The translations under genes and the position numbers were made by a program. Below are positions 55,803 to 63,402 of a DNA stretch of 64,000 bases, one piece after another (position 1 is the stretch's first letter; every line of letters begins with the position of its first letter). Origin of the DNA: Bog-950 sp046329495 (GTDB lineage: Bacteria > Bacteroidota > Bacteroidia > Chitinophagales > LD1). A model generated the notes under the pieces. The model was not told the origin of the DNA, made no database searches, and saw only the letters and a program-made list of their open reading frames with translations. Where the stretch lies: assembly GCA_046329495.1 (NCBI GenBank), contig JAXLUO010000001.1, forward strand, positions 434,001 through 498,000, given 5' to 3'.

Positions 55803-56040
55803 TGCCATAAGCTGAAGTCCAACAATCACTAAGAACACAAGCAATGCGGATAATCTTTTCATAACTAAGATTTTGATGAACGGTATAAATACAAGGGTGT
55901 ATTGCTACAAAATTACAGCTTGCTATAGCAATAACGATGACGGTTATCATGGATTTTATTATAATATATGTAGAAGCATACATGCATTTGGTGCAGGTAA
56001 TTGCTGCGAACCTATTGAGGCCCTGCGTGTTTGATTGTAT

Positions 56041-56184
56041 ATGACCGCGTATCCTAAATCTTATTTACCCCGTAAAATATGCCCGGTGTGTAACAGGCCT
56101 TTTAACTGGAGGAAGAAGTGGGCCAGGAACTGGAATGAAGTAAAATACTGCAGTAAACGATGCCGCACACAAAAAGCGCATTAA
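56041..56184 (+). CDS. DUF2256 small zinc-ribbon-like protein
   Basis: A 47-residue basic protein with four Cys in two pairs: ICPVCNRPFNWRKKWARNW and VKYCSKRCRTQ. The motif CPVCxRPFxWRKKWxxxWxxVxYCSxRCR is characteristic of DUF2256, a family of tiny proteins probably binding one zinc ion. Function is unknown; it is often found near DUF2256-associated photolyase/cryptochrome-like genes in other genomes, none here. It is read from the ATG at 56041 and lies between the IS-disrupted gene and a truncated nuclease-like remnant. Confidence 0.85.
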   Translation: MTAYPKSYLPRKICPVCNRPFNWRKKWARNWNEVKYCSKRCRTQKAH

Positions 56185-56234
56185 CCCTGCGCCTGTTGCT
56201 GGGCGATAAATTTTACAACACGGTAGGATAGTGA

Positions 56235-56543
56235 TCAATAAGGCACAAGAAGCATTGCAAAGGCTTGGCTACAATTCTTGCGCCGGATGGGGAAGGTAGA
56301 TGCCAGCATGAACAGGGTAACATCTCTGTCCTCGCCGGCCAGCCCCTCAAGCTTTTCTTTCCATTCGGTGTTATACCAGGGGTGTTGCTCGAGCGCTTTT
56401 ACCACCTTGGCGATTGTTGCTGGATTATGTTCTTTAAGGTAGTAGTACGCAATCACTCCTCCCTGCATGTGGCCGGCTGAACCCCATGCGGGGGCTGTAA
56501 ATGAATACGTAACTGCAAGAAAAATAGACAATAATATTTTCAT
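56235..56543 (-). pseudogene. Truncated S1/P1-nuclease-like exported protein
   Basis: A 102-residue frame with a signal peptide (KILLSIFLAVTYSFTAPA) followed by WGSAGHMQGGVIAYYYLKEHN, which resembles the N-terminus of S1/P1-type zinc nucleases and related proteins (mature N-terminal Trp and WGxxGH), and then VKALEQHPWYNTEW and DVTLFMLASTFP. The families are normally around 250-350 residues; here the similarity ends at FP and the frame stops after about 20 unrelated residues, so the gene is truncated. The zinc ligands of the C-terminal part are missing. Confidence 0.5.
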
Positions 56544-56607
56544 AAGTAACCGGCATATTTAAATTATACCCCTTTCGATATGAGCCTGGGCCACTTGCAC
56601 AACCCCT

Positions 56608-58107
56608 TTAATTGGGTTTTTCATATTTTAATCTTCTCGCCTCGGTTAATATAAATGCAAAACTAATAATCAACCCCGATACCATAATGCTAAGACCTGG
56701 TGAGAGGAAAATCAAATTCCCATCTTTAATCGCCTTACCATAAATTGCTGCGCCCCACCCCGCTATAAATCCTGCAATTACCGCAGCGGTGGCAAAGCCA
56801 GAAATAGAACTTAATCGATTTCTATTACTAAAGAGCGCTGCGAGTATCGGCGGAAATAAGGCTAATGCGCCGCCGTAAATGGCGAAAACTAAATCTGCAA
56901 TTGAAAATCCAAAATACTTCAGCCCCTCAACTAAAAAAATTGCAATGAAAGTAGCTCCCACAAGAATTAATCGGGATATTAAAAATTCCTTTTTGGAATT
57001 TAATCTTTCTTCAATGGAATGTCTTCGTAATTTCGCAAAAATATCTTCTGAAATTGTATGCGCCACAACGATAAGGTTGGTAGATGCTGTTGAAAGCATA
57101 GCTCCATATAGGCCTATAACAACTATAAAAACAACAGCTTTTCCTAATGGTGCGTTGCCTATTGAAGTGAGTAAATCCGTTAGTAATGTTTGGCTACTGG
57201 TTGGAGTAACAATCATGTAGGCAAAACAGGCAAGCAGTGATAAAAAACTCCATGATAGTGCTATACCCCAAACACTTCTTCTGATTCCAGCTTCTACAAC
57301 CTCCACATTTTGCGCGCCACTGATTCGTTGCCATAAGGCCATGTTCGACAGGTGGGTTGGAATGTTCATTACAGCTATTCCTAAAAGAAAAAAACCTAAC
57401 CCCTGTTTAGCTGAGAAATCCAATAGGCCCACTGGCATTTTATTAAGATTGGCATGGAGCCCTCCATGTTGAATAATGTAATAAATGTAGTACCCCCCTA
57501 ACACAATAATCAGCGCCCAAATAAATTTCATTTGAAATTGGTCTGTTTTTATAACGGCACGGAACCCGCCAAAAAGTGTATAGGTGAATCCTATTAAGGA
57601 GAGAAAGCCTACGGTCGCCCATTGTGGTATACTTGGAACTAATCCCGCTAAAAATTTTGAGCCGACAACTAACTCTGTCGCGAAAATCAGCAAAAAGCCA
57701 ATGCTGGTACATGCTGAAGCTATCAATGCCACCGTCTTTGAATTAAATTCTACCCCGATGAATTCGTGCATTGAGGGGCGGTGCTGGTATGCGTTCATTT
57801 TGGTCCAAATTCGTCGAGAAGCAAAACTTACTATAAGCATACCTATAGCAGTTGTTAATGCTGTCCATAATAGCCAGACACCAAAGTAGCCGGCCAATTC
57901 AAAATAAGCCAAAACTATGGTTGCAAGTGAAACCGTTGTTGCAACTGTGCTGGTACTAAATTCATCAACCGTTTGAACCTTGGCATTTCGACCAAAGATA
58001 ATTGGGAATAAATCACCCAGTGTTTTGTTATGTTTCCCTAAAGAAAAGCCAATCGCTAAATAGATGACTGCTGACAGCAATAAAGCTGAGATGACAACTG
58101 CTTCCAT
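56608..58107 (-). CDS. Sodium:solute symporter family (SSS) transporter
   Basis: A 499-residue inner-membrane protein with about 13 hydrophobic segments, the SSS/SSF signature LSLIGFTYTLFGGFRAVIKTDQFQ (in parts: GFTYTLFGGFRAVIKTDQFQ at about 173-192) and AYFELAGYFGVWLL near 65. It would move a solute with sodium ions. It overlaps the cyclodipeptide synthase gene by one base (TAATG), so the two are translationally coupled; export or uptake of the cluster product or of a precursor amino acid is likely. It is the last gene of the leftward operon. Confidence 0.92.
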   Translation of the reverse strand: MEAVVISALLLSAVIYLAIGFSLGKHNKTLGDLFPIIFGRNAKVQTVDEFSTSTVATTVSLATIVLAYFELAGYFGVWLLWTALTTAIGMLIVSFASRRIWTKMNAYQHRPSMHEFIGVEFNSKTVALIASACTSIGFLLIFATELVVGSKFLAGLVPSIPQWATVGFLSLIGFTYTLFGGFRAVIKTDQFQMKFIWALIIVLGGYYIYYIIQHGGLHANLNKMPVGLLDFSAKQGLGFFLLGIAVMNIPTHLSNMALWQRISGAQNVEVVEAGIRRSVWGIALSWSFLSLLACFAYMIVTPTSSQTLLTDLLTSIGNAPLGKAVVFIVVIGLYGAMLSTASTNLIVVAHTISEDIFAKLRRHSIEERLNSKKEFLISRLILVGATFIAIFLVEGLKYFGFSIADLVFAIYGGALALFPPILAALFSNRNRLSSISGFATAAVIAGFIAGWGAAIYGKAIKDGNLIFLSPGLSIMVSGLIISFAFILTEARRLKYEKPN

Positions 58108-58805
58108 TATTTAATCTTTTTTACGGTTAGGTCAATATAAACGCCTGAGGTTAAATTCGATTTTATCTCTGGGAATTTGTTATTGGCTAAATCTTTTAAA
58201 ATTTTCAACTGCGTACCTGGATAAACCTGTACATTATAACCTTGTGCAATTAATACACTGAAAACCCCCATTTCTTCTAATAAATATTCCTTTGATTGGT
58301 TTATTGCTTCTTCTTTCGTAAGGTAAAGGCGTTCCCCCCTTTCTATTAATCGGTCAATAAAATCGGCGCAGGATTGCAATATGTCCTGGCGAAAATTATT
58401 ATTCGAATTGTATAGCTGGTTCAGCTTTTCTTTTTCAATCAAAGCATTTGGATTTTCATCCAGAAATTGTTTCCATCTATAAAGTTTAAATTTGTTTTGA
58501 GGAAGGATAGATAGTGTTACATCCAATATCTCATAAATTTGGTTTCCGCGATTTATACTGGATGCGATTGCACTTTCACCGCTTTCGCCATGTAAGATGG
58601 ACTCATTTATCCTGTGCAGATAGTCACCTATTATAATAACACATTCATCGAAGTGATTCGCAATCCACTTTAATAGCAGCCCCAGATGCTTGTCCCGGAA
58701 AAATGGATTATTTACTGAAATTCCTAAATAGCATTTTCTATGTACGGCTAAATCCAATACCGAAATATTAGGAGCAGAATCAATTTTTTTAATCTTGTAT
58801 TTCAT
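58107..58805 (-). CDS. tRNA-dependent cyclodipeptide synthase (CDPS)
   Basis: This 232-residue enzyme uses two aminoacyl-tRNAs to form a cyclodipeptide (2,5-diketopiperazine). It has the class I aaRS-like catalytic core of AlbC: YLGISVNNPFF with the nucleophile Ser30 (AlbC Ser37) and Asn33 (AlbC Asn40), IIIGDYLHRIN next to it, then KEYLLEEMGVF with Tyr174 and Glu178 (AlbC Tyr178, Glu182), and QVYPG with Tyr195-Pro196 (AlbC Tyr202-His203). Length is in the family range. Pro at the last position is the mark of the XYP subfamily, but Asn33 is the residue of the NYH subfamily. The products cannot be predicted. It overlaps the regulator gene by 4 bases (ATGA) and the transporter gene by 1. Confidence 0.88.
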   Translation of the reverse strand: MKYKIKKIDSAPNISVLDLAVHRKCYLGISVNNPFFRDKHLGLLLKWIANHFDECVIIIGDYLHRINESILHGESGESAIASSINRGNQIYEILDVTLSILPQNKFKLYRWKQFLDENPNALIEKEKLNQLYNSNNNFRQDILQSCADFIDRLIERGERLYLTKEEAINQSKEYLLEEMGVFSVLIAQGYNVQVYPGTQLKILKDLANNKFPEIKSNLTSGVYIDLTVKKIK

Positions 58806-59995
58806 AGTCTATTCCATAGCGGCAAAAAGCCCCTCAGCATTTTTAGAGTTTCACCAAATTTTAAATAATCACCGACAGTCAAACGAGCATCACTGTTGTT
58901 AATAAAGGCCCTTACTCCAACATTGAAATTATCCGTAAGTGCGAAGACCCATGTAGCATTATATTTAACGCCACCATCAGGATTTAATATTTCTTCTGCA
59001 CTTCGTATTTCAGGCAAGGAAGAAATGCACTTAATTTCAACCTTTTGCATAGCGCTTTTAAAATGCGTTAGATGGGTTTGCTTTTTCGAATCGTTAAGGG
59101 CTTTCTTAAGGTTAGCACTAAACTTAGCCATCCAGCTTTCAGGACTATTTTCACTTATTAGCAAGATGTGTAGTTTTTCAAAAGTAACTTCCCAAAGGTA
59201 TTCATACTGATATTTGGATAGGTTGGCATAGCTGGTTAAAATTTCAGGATTAGAATCAAGTATGTAACAGTTTTTAAACTGTTCTTTATTTTTATCCTCC
59301 CAATCCCATGACATTCTGTAATCGTATGAACTCGGTTGAAGTAGGGTATATTCTTTGATTTTTTTGAACAAGTCAATTTTATCCGTGGGCACATTGCTAA
59401 AAAATACATTAGGAAAAGAATCTTGAATGGTTATGGGAGATTTGCCAAACGACTTATAATTAGTTAAGAAATTTTCAACCACCAGGTCCAATCCGTTTTT
59501 TATTATTGCCTGACTAACCTCATCATGGGATAGACCACGAATAAGTGTAAGAAAATCGTTAGCCGTAAATTTTTGAAATAATTCTTCTATTCTTTCATCA
59601 TTCTCGCCTAACTCCTTAAATGATTGATAAAAATTAGAGTAATAATTTTCTCCACTATTTGACACCTGTTTAGTCATCGAATCAATTATTGCCATCGTTG
59701 AAAGCATCTTTTGAATCGCTTCGTAAGAAAACTTACCGGAAAATGCGTTATAGAGTTTTAGGGAGTTACTTATGTGCAGGTTGTAAGTGCCTGCTTCTAC
59801 CGCCCTGTAATATGACGGCTGAACATCAAGAGCATCTGCAACGGCGTTAGGTTCCGGATGTAGTTTCAAACGAAACTTTCTAAGTACCATGCCTAAAGCT
59901 TGTGATAAAGGGTTTTTATAAACCTCTGAAAGAGAGGAGTTTCTCGCACCGGGTTTTTTCTTCACCTTTTTGCTTAACTGCCTTTTTACGCCCAT
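58802..59995 (-). CDS. Helix-turn-helix regulator with a large C-terminal domain
   Basis: A 397-residue protein. The first 30 residues are basic (KRQLSKKVKKKPGAR); residues 35-85 form an XRE-like helix-turn-helix (LGMVLRKFRLKLHPEPNAVADALDVQPSYYRAVEAG). The remaining 300 residues are mainly helical and unrecognised and may sense a ligand. The ATG at 59995 was chosen; an upstream in-frame extension to 60070 is hydrophobic and unlikely. It is the first gene of the cyclodipeptide operon and overlaps the CDPS gene by 4 bases. It presumably controls the divergent promoters in 59996-60242. Confidence 0.82.
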   Translation of the reverse strand: MGVKRQLSKKVKKKPGARNSSLSEVYKNPLSQALGMVLRKFRLKLHPEPNAVADALDVQPSYYRAVEAGTYNLHISNSLKLYNAFSGKFSYEAIQKMLSTMAIIDSMTKQVSNSGENYYSNFYQSFKELGENDERIEELFQKFTANDFLTLIRGLSHDEVSQAIIKNGLDLVVENFLTNYKSFGKSPITIQDSFPNVFFSNVPTDKIDLFKKIKEYTLLQPSSYDYRMSWDWEDKNKEQFKNCYILDSNPEILTSYANLSKYQYEYLWEVTFEKLHILLISENSPESWMAKFSANLKKALNDSKKQTHLTHFKSAMQKVEIKCISSLPEIRSAEEILNPDGGVKYNATWVFALTDNFNVGVRAFINNSDARLTVGDYLKFGETLKMLRGFLPLWNRL

Positions 59996-60071
59996 TATGT
60001 TAATTGTACGGCTGCAAGGTAACGAAAGCAAATAATAATACAAACACACACATAAAACGAAACCATACAAG

Positions 60072-60094
60072 TTTGTCTAATAAATTTGGACAAA
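60072..60094. promoter_or_regulatory. Inverted repeat TTTGTC-N11-GACAAA, candidate operator
   Basis: The half-sites at 60072-60077 and 60089-60094 are perfectly inverted. The repeat overlaps the -33 TTTG (60085-60088) of the rightward promoter and lies 77 bases from the ATG of the HTH regulator, a plausible site for its binding. Confidence 0.5.
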
Positions 60095-60116
60095 TGAAAA
60101 ATGCTTTTTAATTTTG
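60085..60116 (+). promoter_or_regulatory. Promoter of the oxygenase-AlaX operon
   Basis: TTTG (60085-60088), a 20-base spacer and TAATTTTG (60109-60116) match the Bacteroidota promoter well. The leader to the ATG at 60243 is about 120 bases long. Confidence 0.6.
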
Positions 60117-60242
60117 GTGGGCGAACTGATTGATTGATGTGATAATGCCGGGGCTTTAACTAAGGTTTTTAATAATAAAATAGGCAAATTCTTAAAGTAC
60201 AATTTCATCCTTGTTATTACCTAACCAATAAAAAAAAACACC

Positions 60243-61232
60243 ATGGAGCAGGTATACTCAATTCACTTCTTTAGTTATTTAAAGCAACTGTTTAACCAGT
60301 TGTTTAAGTTTGAGGTTCCTAACCTAAACGCAAAACCATTAAGCAATCCTGAATTAGAACTTACGCTAACCCCTAAAGAGGAAAGCGAGGTAACTAAAGA
60401 GTTGCATAGGATGGTTAATGAAAATCTTCCCGACCCACACCCGACCCCGGAAAACAAAACGGCAAAATGGATTACCAATAAGGTTGCAGCCAGTATCAAT
60501 CCTCAAATATTTAAAGGGTTTATGCACGGGCTACTGCCGGGTTTTCGCTTTAGAAACTTTATTGAACCTAACGATGCTGCAAAAATTGGTACTGCCATCA
60601 GAGGTTTTGTTGAGGAGTATAAAACCGCACCCGGTGTTGGCAAGGCTGGCGAAACACTGGTTGAACACTCACACGATTTTGATGAATATGCCGAGTATGC
60701 TGCTATATTAAAAGACCCAAACATTTCGATACCCCATAGATTAGAACTTGTAGACAAAGTTGTAGGATTTCTGATTCGCAATACGGGCTTTCAGTTTAAG
60801 CCACTTCAAAAAGACGGAGTAGAATGCTTTTACGGCTTATTTCGTCAAATAAACACGGGTGCGGGTTGGCATCTTGATGACGTAACACGCGACAGTGATG
60901 TGTTTAGCACGCGCAAGGCGATTTTTCAGGGCTCGGGAGTTTTGCACATAATAACGCCAGCAAAGGGCGGCGAAACAATTATGGCTAACCGAAAGGCGCA
61001 AGATGGTGATTCGCAATATTTAAATGGTGATGGATGGACTTATAACCCAGAAATGCTTGATGGTATAGTTAAGGCGGAAGTCCCCTGTATTACTGGCGAT
61101 TTAGTTTTTCTCTCTACCCATAACTATCACATGGTAAAACCCTGTTTAGAAACTGGAGCAGAAAGAATCAGCTTCAGTATGTTCTTCGTTGTTTTCGAAG
61201 ATGAGCCTAATATTTTTTATTACTATAACTAA
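60243..61232 (+). CDS. 2-oxoglutarate/Fe(II)-dependent oxygenase-like protein
   Basis: A 329-residue cytoplasmic protein. The double-stranded beta-helix facial triad is visible: GWHLDD with His210 and Asp212, and a distal His (His296, or His293) in STHNYHMVKP, followed by Arg308 in AERISFSMFF for 2-oxoglutarate binding. GSGVLHIITPAKGGETIMANR lies between them (in parts). The first 100 residues are an unrecognised helical region (LTPKEESEVTKELHRMVNENL). It would hydroxylate or otherwise oxidise a substrate such as the cyclodipeptide. It is first in the rightward operon; the AlaX-like gene starts 7 bases behind it. Confidence 0.82.
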   Translation: MEQVYSIHFFSYLKQLFNQLFKFEVPNLNAKPLSNPELELTLTPKEESEVTKELHRMVNENLPDPHPTPENKTAKWITNKVAASINPQIFKGFMHGLLPGFRFRNFIEPNDAAKIGTAIRGFVEEYKTAPGVGKAGETLVEHSHDFDEYAEYAAILKDPNISIPHRLELVDKVVGFLIRNTGFQFKPLQKDGVECFYGLFRQINTGAGWHLDDVTRDSDVFSTRKAIFQGSGVLHIITPAKGGETIMANRKAQDGDSQYLNGDGWTYNPEMLDGIVKAEVPCITGDLVFLSTHNYHMVKPCLETGAERISFSMFFVVFEDEPNIFYYYN

Positions 61233-61239
61233 TATTACC

Positions 61240-61974
61240 ATGACAAACACAACAAAGTTAAGCTACTTAATAAATCCAGCCGTTTACAACCAGGTAGCCG
61301 TAGTTACTGGCAAAGGAACAGATGAAAAGGGCCTGTATTTTATAACTGATGTAACGCCTGCATATCCGCAGGGCGGTGGTCAGGAATCGGATACTGGTGT
61401 TGTTACCTGCGAGTCCCATGAACTTCACTACAACGCTGTTAGGTATTTTGAAGGTCAAGTAAAACATTACATCGAAATAGGCTGGGAAAAAATCAATGTA
61501 GGGGCTCACGTTAATATTATAGTGGACGAAAACCGTAGAAAACGCAATAGTATTTTACACACGGCTGGCCATTTGATTGCCTCGGTAGCATTTAAAAATA
61601 TCCCTCAAGTTATCCCAGTTAAGGGGCATCATTTTAGCGATGGTAGCTATATTGAACTATCGGGTACCGTTAAGACTAACCTTGATGACGTAAAATCACA
61701 CCTACAGTACATTTTAAATGAAGAAATCCAAACCGAAAAGGCGGTTTCTTATCAAATGGTAACGTTGGAAGAATTAAAAATGAAATGTCCATTTGTCCAG
61801 CCAGGGTTGCCGGAGGATAAGCCCCTGCGCGTTGTTAACATTCAGGACTTTTTTCCAATGGGGTGCGGTGGCACGCATGTTACCAGGTTAAATGAAATAC
61901 CGGTATTGAACATCACAAAGCTAAAAGTGAGTAAAGACATTATTAGAATAGGGTATTCCTGCGATAGTAATTGA
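61240..61974 (+). CDS. AlaX-like trans-editing aminoacyl-tRNA deacylase
   Basis: A 244-residue homologue of AlaX, the free-standing editing domain of AlaRS that hydrolyses mischarged Ser- or Gly-tRNA-Ala. It has the N-terminal beta-barrel motif YPQGGGQESDTG (42-53) and all zinc ligands: His107 and His111 in LHTAGHL, Cys209 and His213 in MGCGGTHV. The length fits AlaX-M/L. The ATG at 61240 is used; the frame runs further upstream but inside the oxygenase gene. Location next to a tRNA-consuming CDPS suggests a role connected with charged tRNA or with protection from misacylated species; this is inferred. Confidence 0.9.
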   Translation: MTNTTKLSYLINPAVYNQVAVVTGKGTDEKGLYFITDVTPAYPQGGGQESDTGVVTCESHELHYNAVRYFEGQVKHYIEIGWEKINVGAHVNIIVDENRRKRNSILHTAGHLIASVAFKNIPQVIPVKGHHFSDGSYIELSGTVKTNLDDVKSHLQYILNEEIQTEKAVSYQMVTLEELKMKCPFVQPGLPEDKPLRVVNIQDFFPMGCGGTHVTRLNEIPVLNITKLKVSKDIIRIGYSCDSN

Positions 61975-62019
61975 TTTGCCGAAGCCACGGCTTAGTCGAT
62001 TTAATATTCAATCTTAACA

Positions 62020-62709
62020 ATGACCGGTACAGAGTTAAAATATAATAGCGACACTAACTGTTGGGCCACGTTAGCCTCAATCTCCGATTACGGGTCGGAT
62101 GACAAAGGTTTCTTTGTTATACCAGATGTAACAATATTCTTTGGAGGCAGTACGAGTCAACAACCCGATACAGGACTCATATCATTTGGTAAGCATATAG
62201 CCAAAATCCTGGAAACTGCAAGTGTAAATAACGCGCTAAAGCATTACTTAGATTTGCCCATACCCGGTCTTAAAGTTGGCAGTGTAATTGCTATGTCGAT
62301 ATTTTCTGACTTGCGCAGACTGAATTCATCAATTAATACTGTTGGGCTTTGGATAACAGGTATTGCGATAGAATCATTATCGTTACCGTTGAGGCCAATT
62401 AATAACTTTCAAAGTTCTACCAGTTCGTTTGTAGAATTTGCAGGTCTCATTGAATTAGCTAATAATGAGGTCAAAGACCAGATTAACAAAATAATATCTG
62501 CTAACCTGTGTTTGCCGGTTAAAGCAGTTAATGTTAAGGACTCAAGAATGGTACAAATCGGAGGATATACACCAAGGATGTGTACTGGTACGCCAATAAA
62601 TGCCATTTCAGAAATAAAATCGGCGAGAGTAGTCAAGATTTATAACAATGACGATAATATTAGAATGGAGTATGCAGTTGAGATATGGTGCTGTTGCGGC
62701 GCAGGTTAA
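62020..62709 (+). CDS. AlaX-like paralogue lacking zinc ligands (probably non-hydrolytic)
   Basis: A 229-residue protein that aligns along its length with the preceding AlaX-like protein: DDKGFFVIPDVT against DEKGLYFITDVT, PDTGLIS against SDTGVVT, and NSSINTVGLW against NSILHTAGHL. The zinc ligands are changed: the two His of HxxxH are Asn106 and Leu110, and CGGTH is CTGTP with Cys188 kept and His replaced by Pro192. The Gly-rich GGGQ is STSQ. The frame is open and its codon use looks normal, so it is probably a real protein, maybe a tRNA-binding or regulatory subunit of its neighbour. The gap to the preceding gene is 45 bases. Confidence 0.75.
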   Translation: MTGTELKYNSDTNCWATLASISDYGSDDKGFFVIPDVTIFFGGSTSQQPDTGLISFGKHIAKILETASVNNALKHYLDLPIPGLKVGSVIAMSIFSDLRRLNSSINTVGLWITGIAIESLSLPLRPINNFQSSTSSFVEFAGLIELANNEVKDQINKIISANLCLPVKAVNVKDSRMVQIGGYTPRMCTGTPINAISEIKSARVVKIYNNDDNIRMEYAVEIWCCCGAG

Positions 62710-62778
62710 AACTAAGTTAAGAGTTAAAATGCAGCATCAGCGTTTAAAATTAAACCTTCTTTTTCGCCATTTTTAAGT

Positions 62779-63402
62779 TCACCACGCATTATTAGCTGAT
62801 AACCCCCTTTCATGTATAGCGACGTCGCTAACGGTGTGATGCGGCGAACGGAAAGGACGCTGATAAATAAGCGAGCCGTTTTTGCCCAGCTTGCCTGCCA
62901 CGGAATGTATTTTAGTTGTTTCTAATGCTTCCTGTAAACTAAGCGGGGGCAAAATGGTGGGCATGCGCTTGGCCAGCATGGTTTTACCGGCACCGGGAGG
63001 GCCGAAGAGGATAACGTTATGACACCCCGCGGCGGCAATTTCCAAGGCGCGCTTTTTATTCTCCTGTCCTTTTACATCGGCAAAATCGTACTCGTTTTTC
63101 AACAGGTTGTCGTTAAACTCCGCATGGGAGTCAATAACTGTAGGAACAATGGGTTGGGTGCCTTCAAGAAACCCGATTACTTCAGCCAGATTCTCAACAT
63201 CGATAACATCCAGTTGATTTACAATGGCTGCTTCACGGCAGTTTTGTTTGGGGAGAATGATGCCTTTAAGTTTTTCTTTGTGTGCTTGTATAGCGATAGT
63301 CAAGGCGCCTTTAATTGGCAATATGGTGCAATCGAGCGATAGCTTGCCCATGATGACATATAATCCAGCAGGTAGTAGTTTCTGAACCCCTACGCTCCCC
63401 AA
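62779..63402 (-). pseudogene. Fragment of comM/yifB (Mg-chelatase-like AAA+ ATPase)
   Basis: The frame encodes part of a YifB/ComM-type protein, normally about 510 residues. Present: YVIMGKLSLDCTILPIKGAL, the Walker A loop GPPGAGKTMLAKRMP and FRSPHHTVSDVA. Missing: everything before about residue 110 of the family and everything after SDVA, including Walker B, sensor and arginine finger; the last 12 residues (IHERGLSANNAW) are unrelated. It is therefore a dead internal fragment, probably a break point next to the cyclodipeptide cluster. Confidence 0.85.

Larger units (their letters stand above)
52543..55862 (-). pseudogene. Collagen-like/C1q secreted protein gene, split by an IS element
   Basis: The gene starts at the ATG 55862 with a signal peptide (MKRLSALLVFLVIVGLQLMA-Q) and breaks off after 60 bases at the IS. 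It resumes at 54507 and runs in frame, without any stop, to 52543; removing the 1291-bp IS and one 4-bp duplication restores a 674-residue protein. It has an N-terminal domain of the APHQFNYQAVARNNSG type, a Gly-X-Thr/Ala collagen-like tract (about GPTGPTGEQG... to ATGATGPAG, 35-40 triplets), a central beta region, and a C1q-like C-terminal domain (VLFNDGNAYNSTTG, FTAPDSGVYHFDV). The split removes secretion, so it is inactive unless the IS excises; internal starts near 54264 give only a cytoplasmic fragment. Confidence 0.92.
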
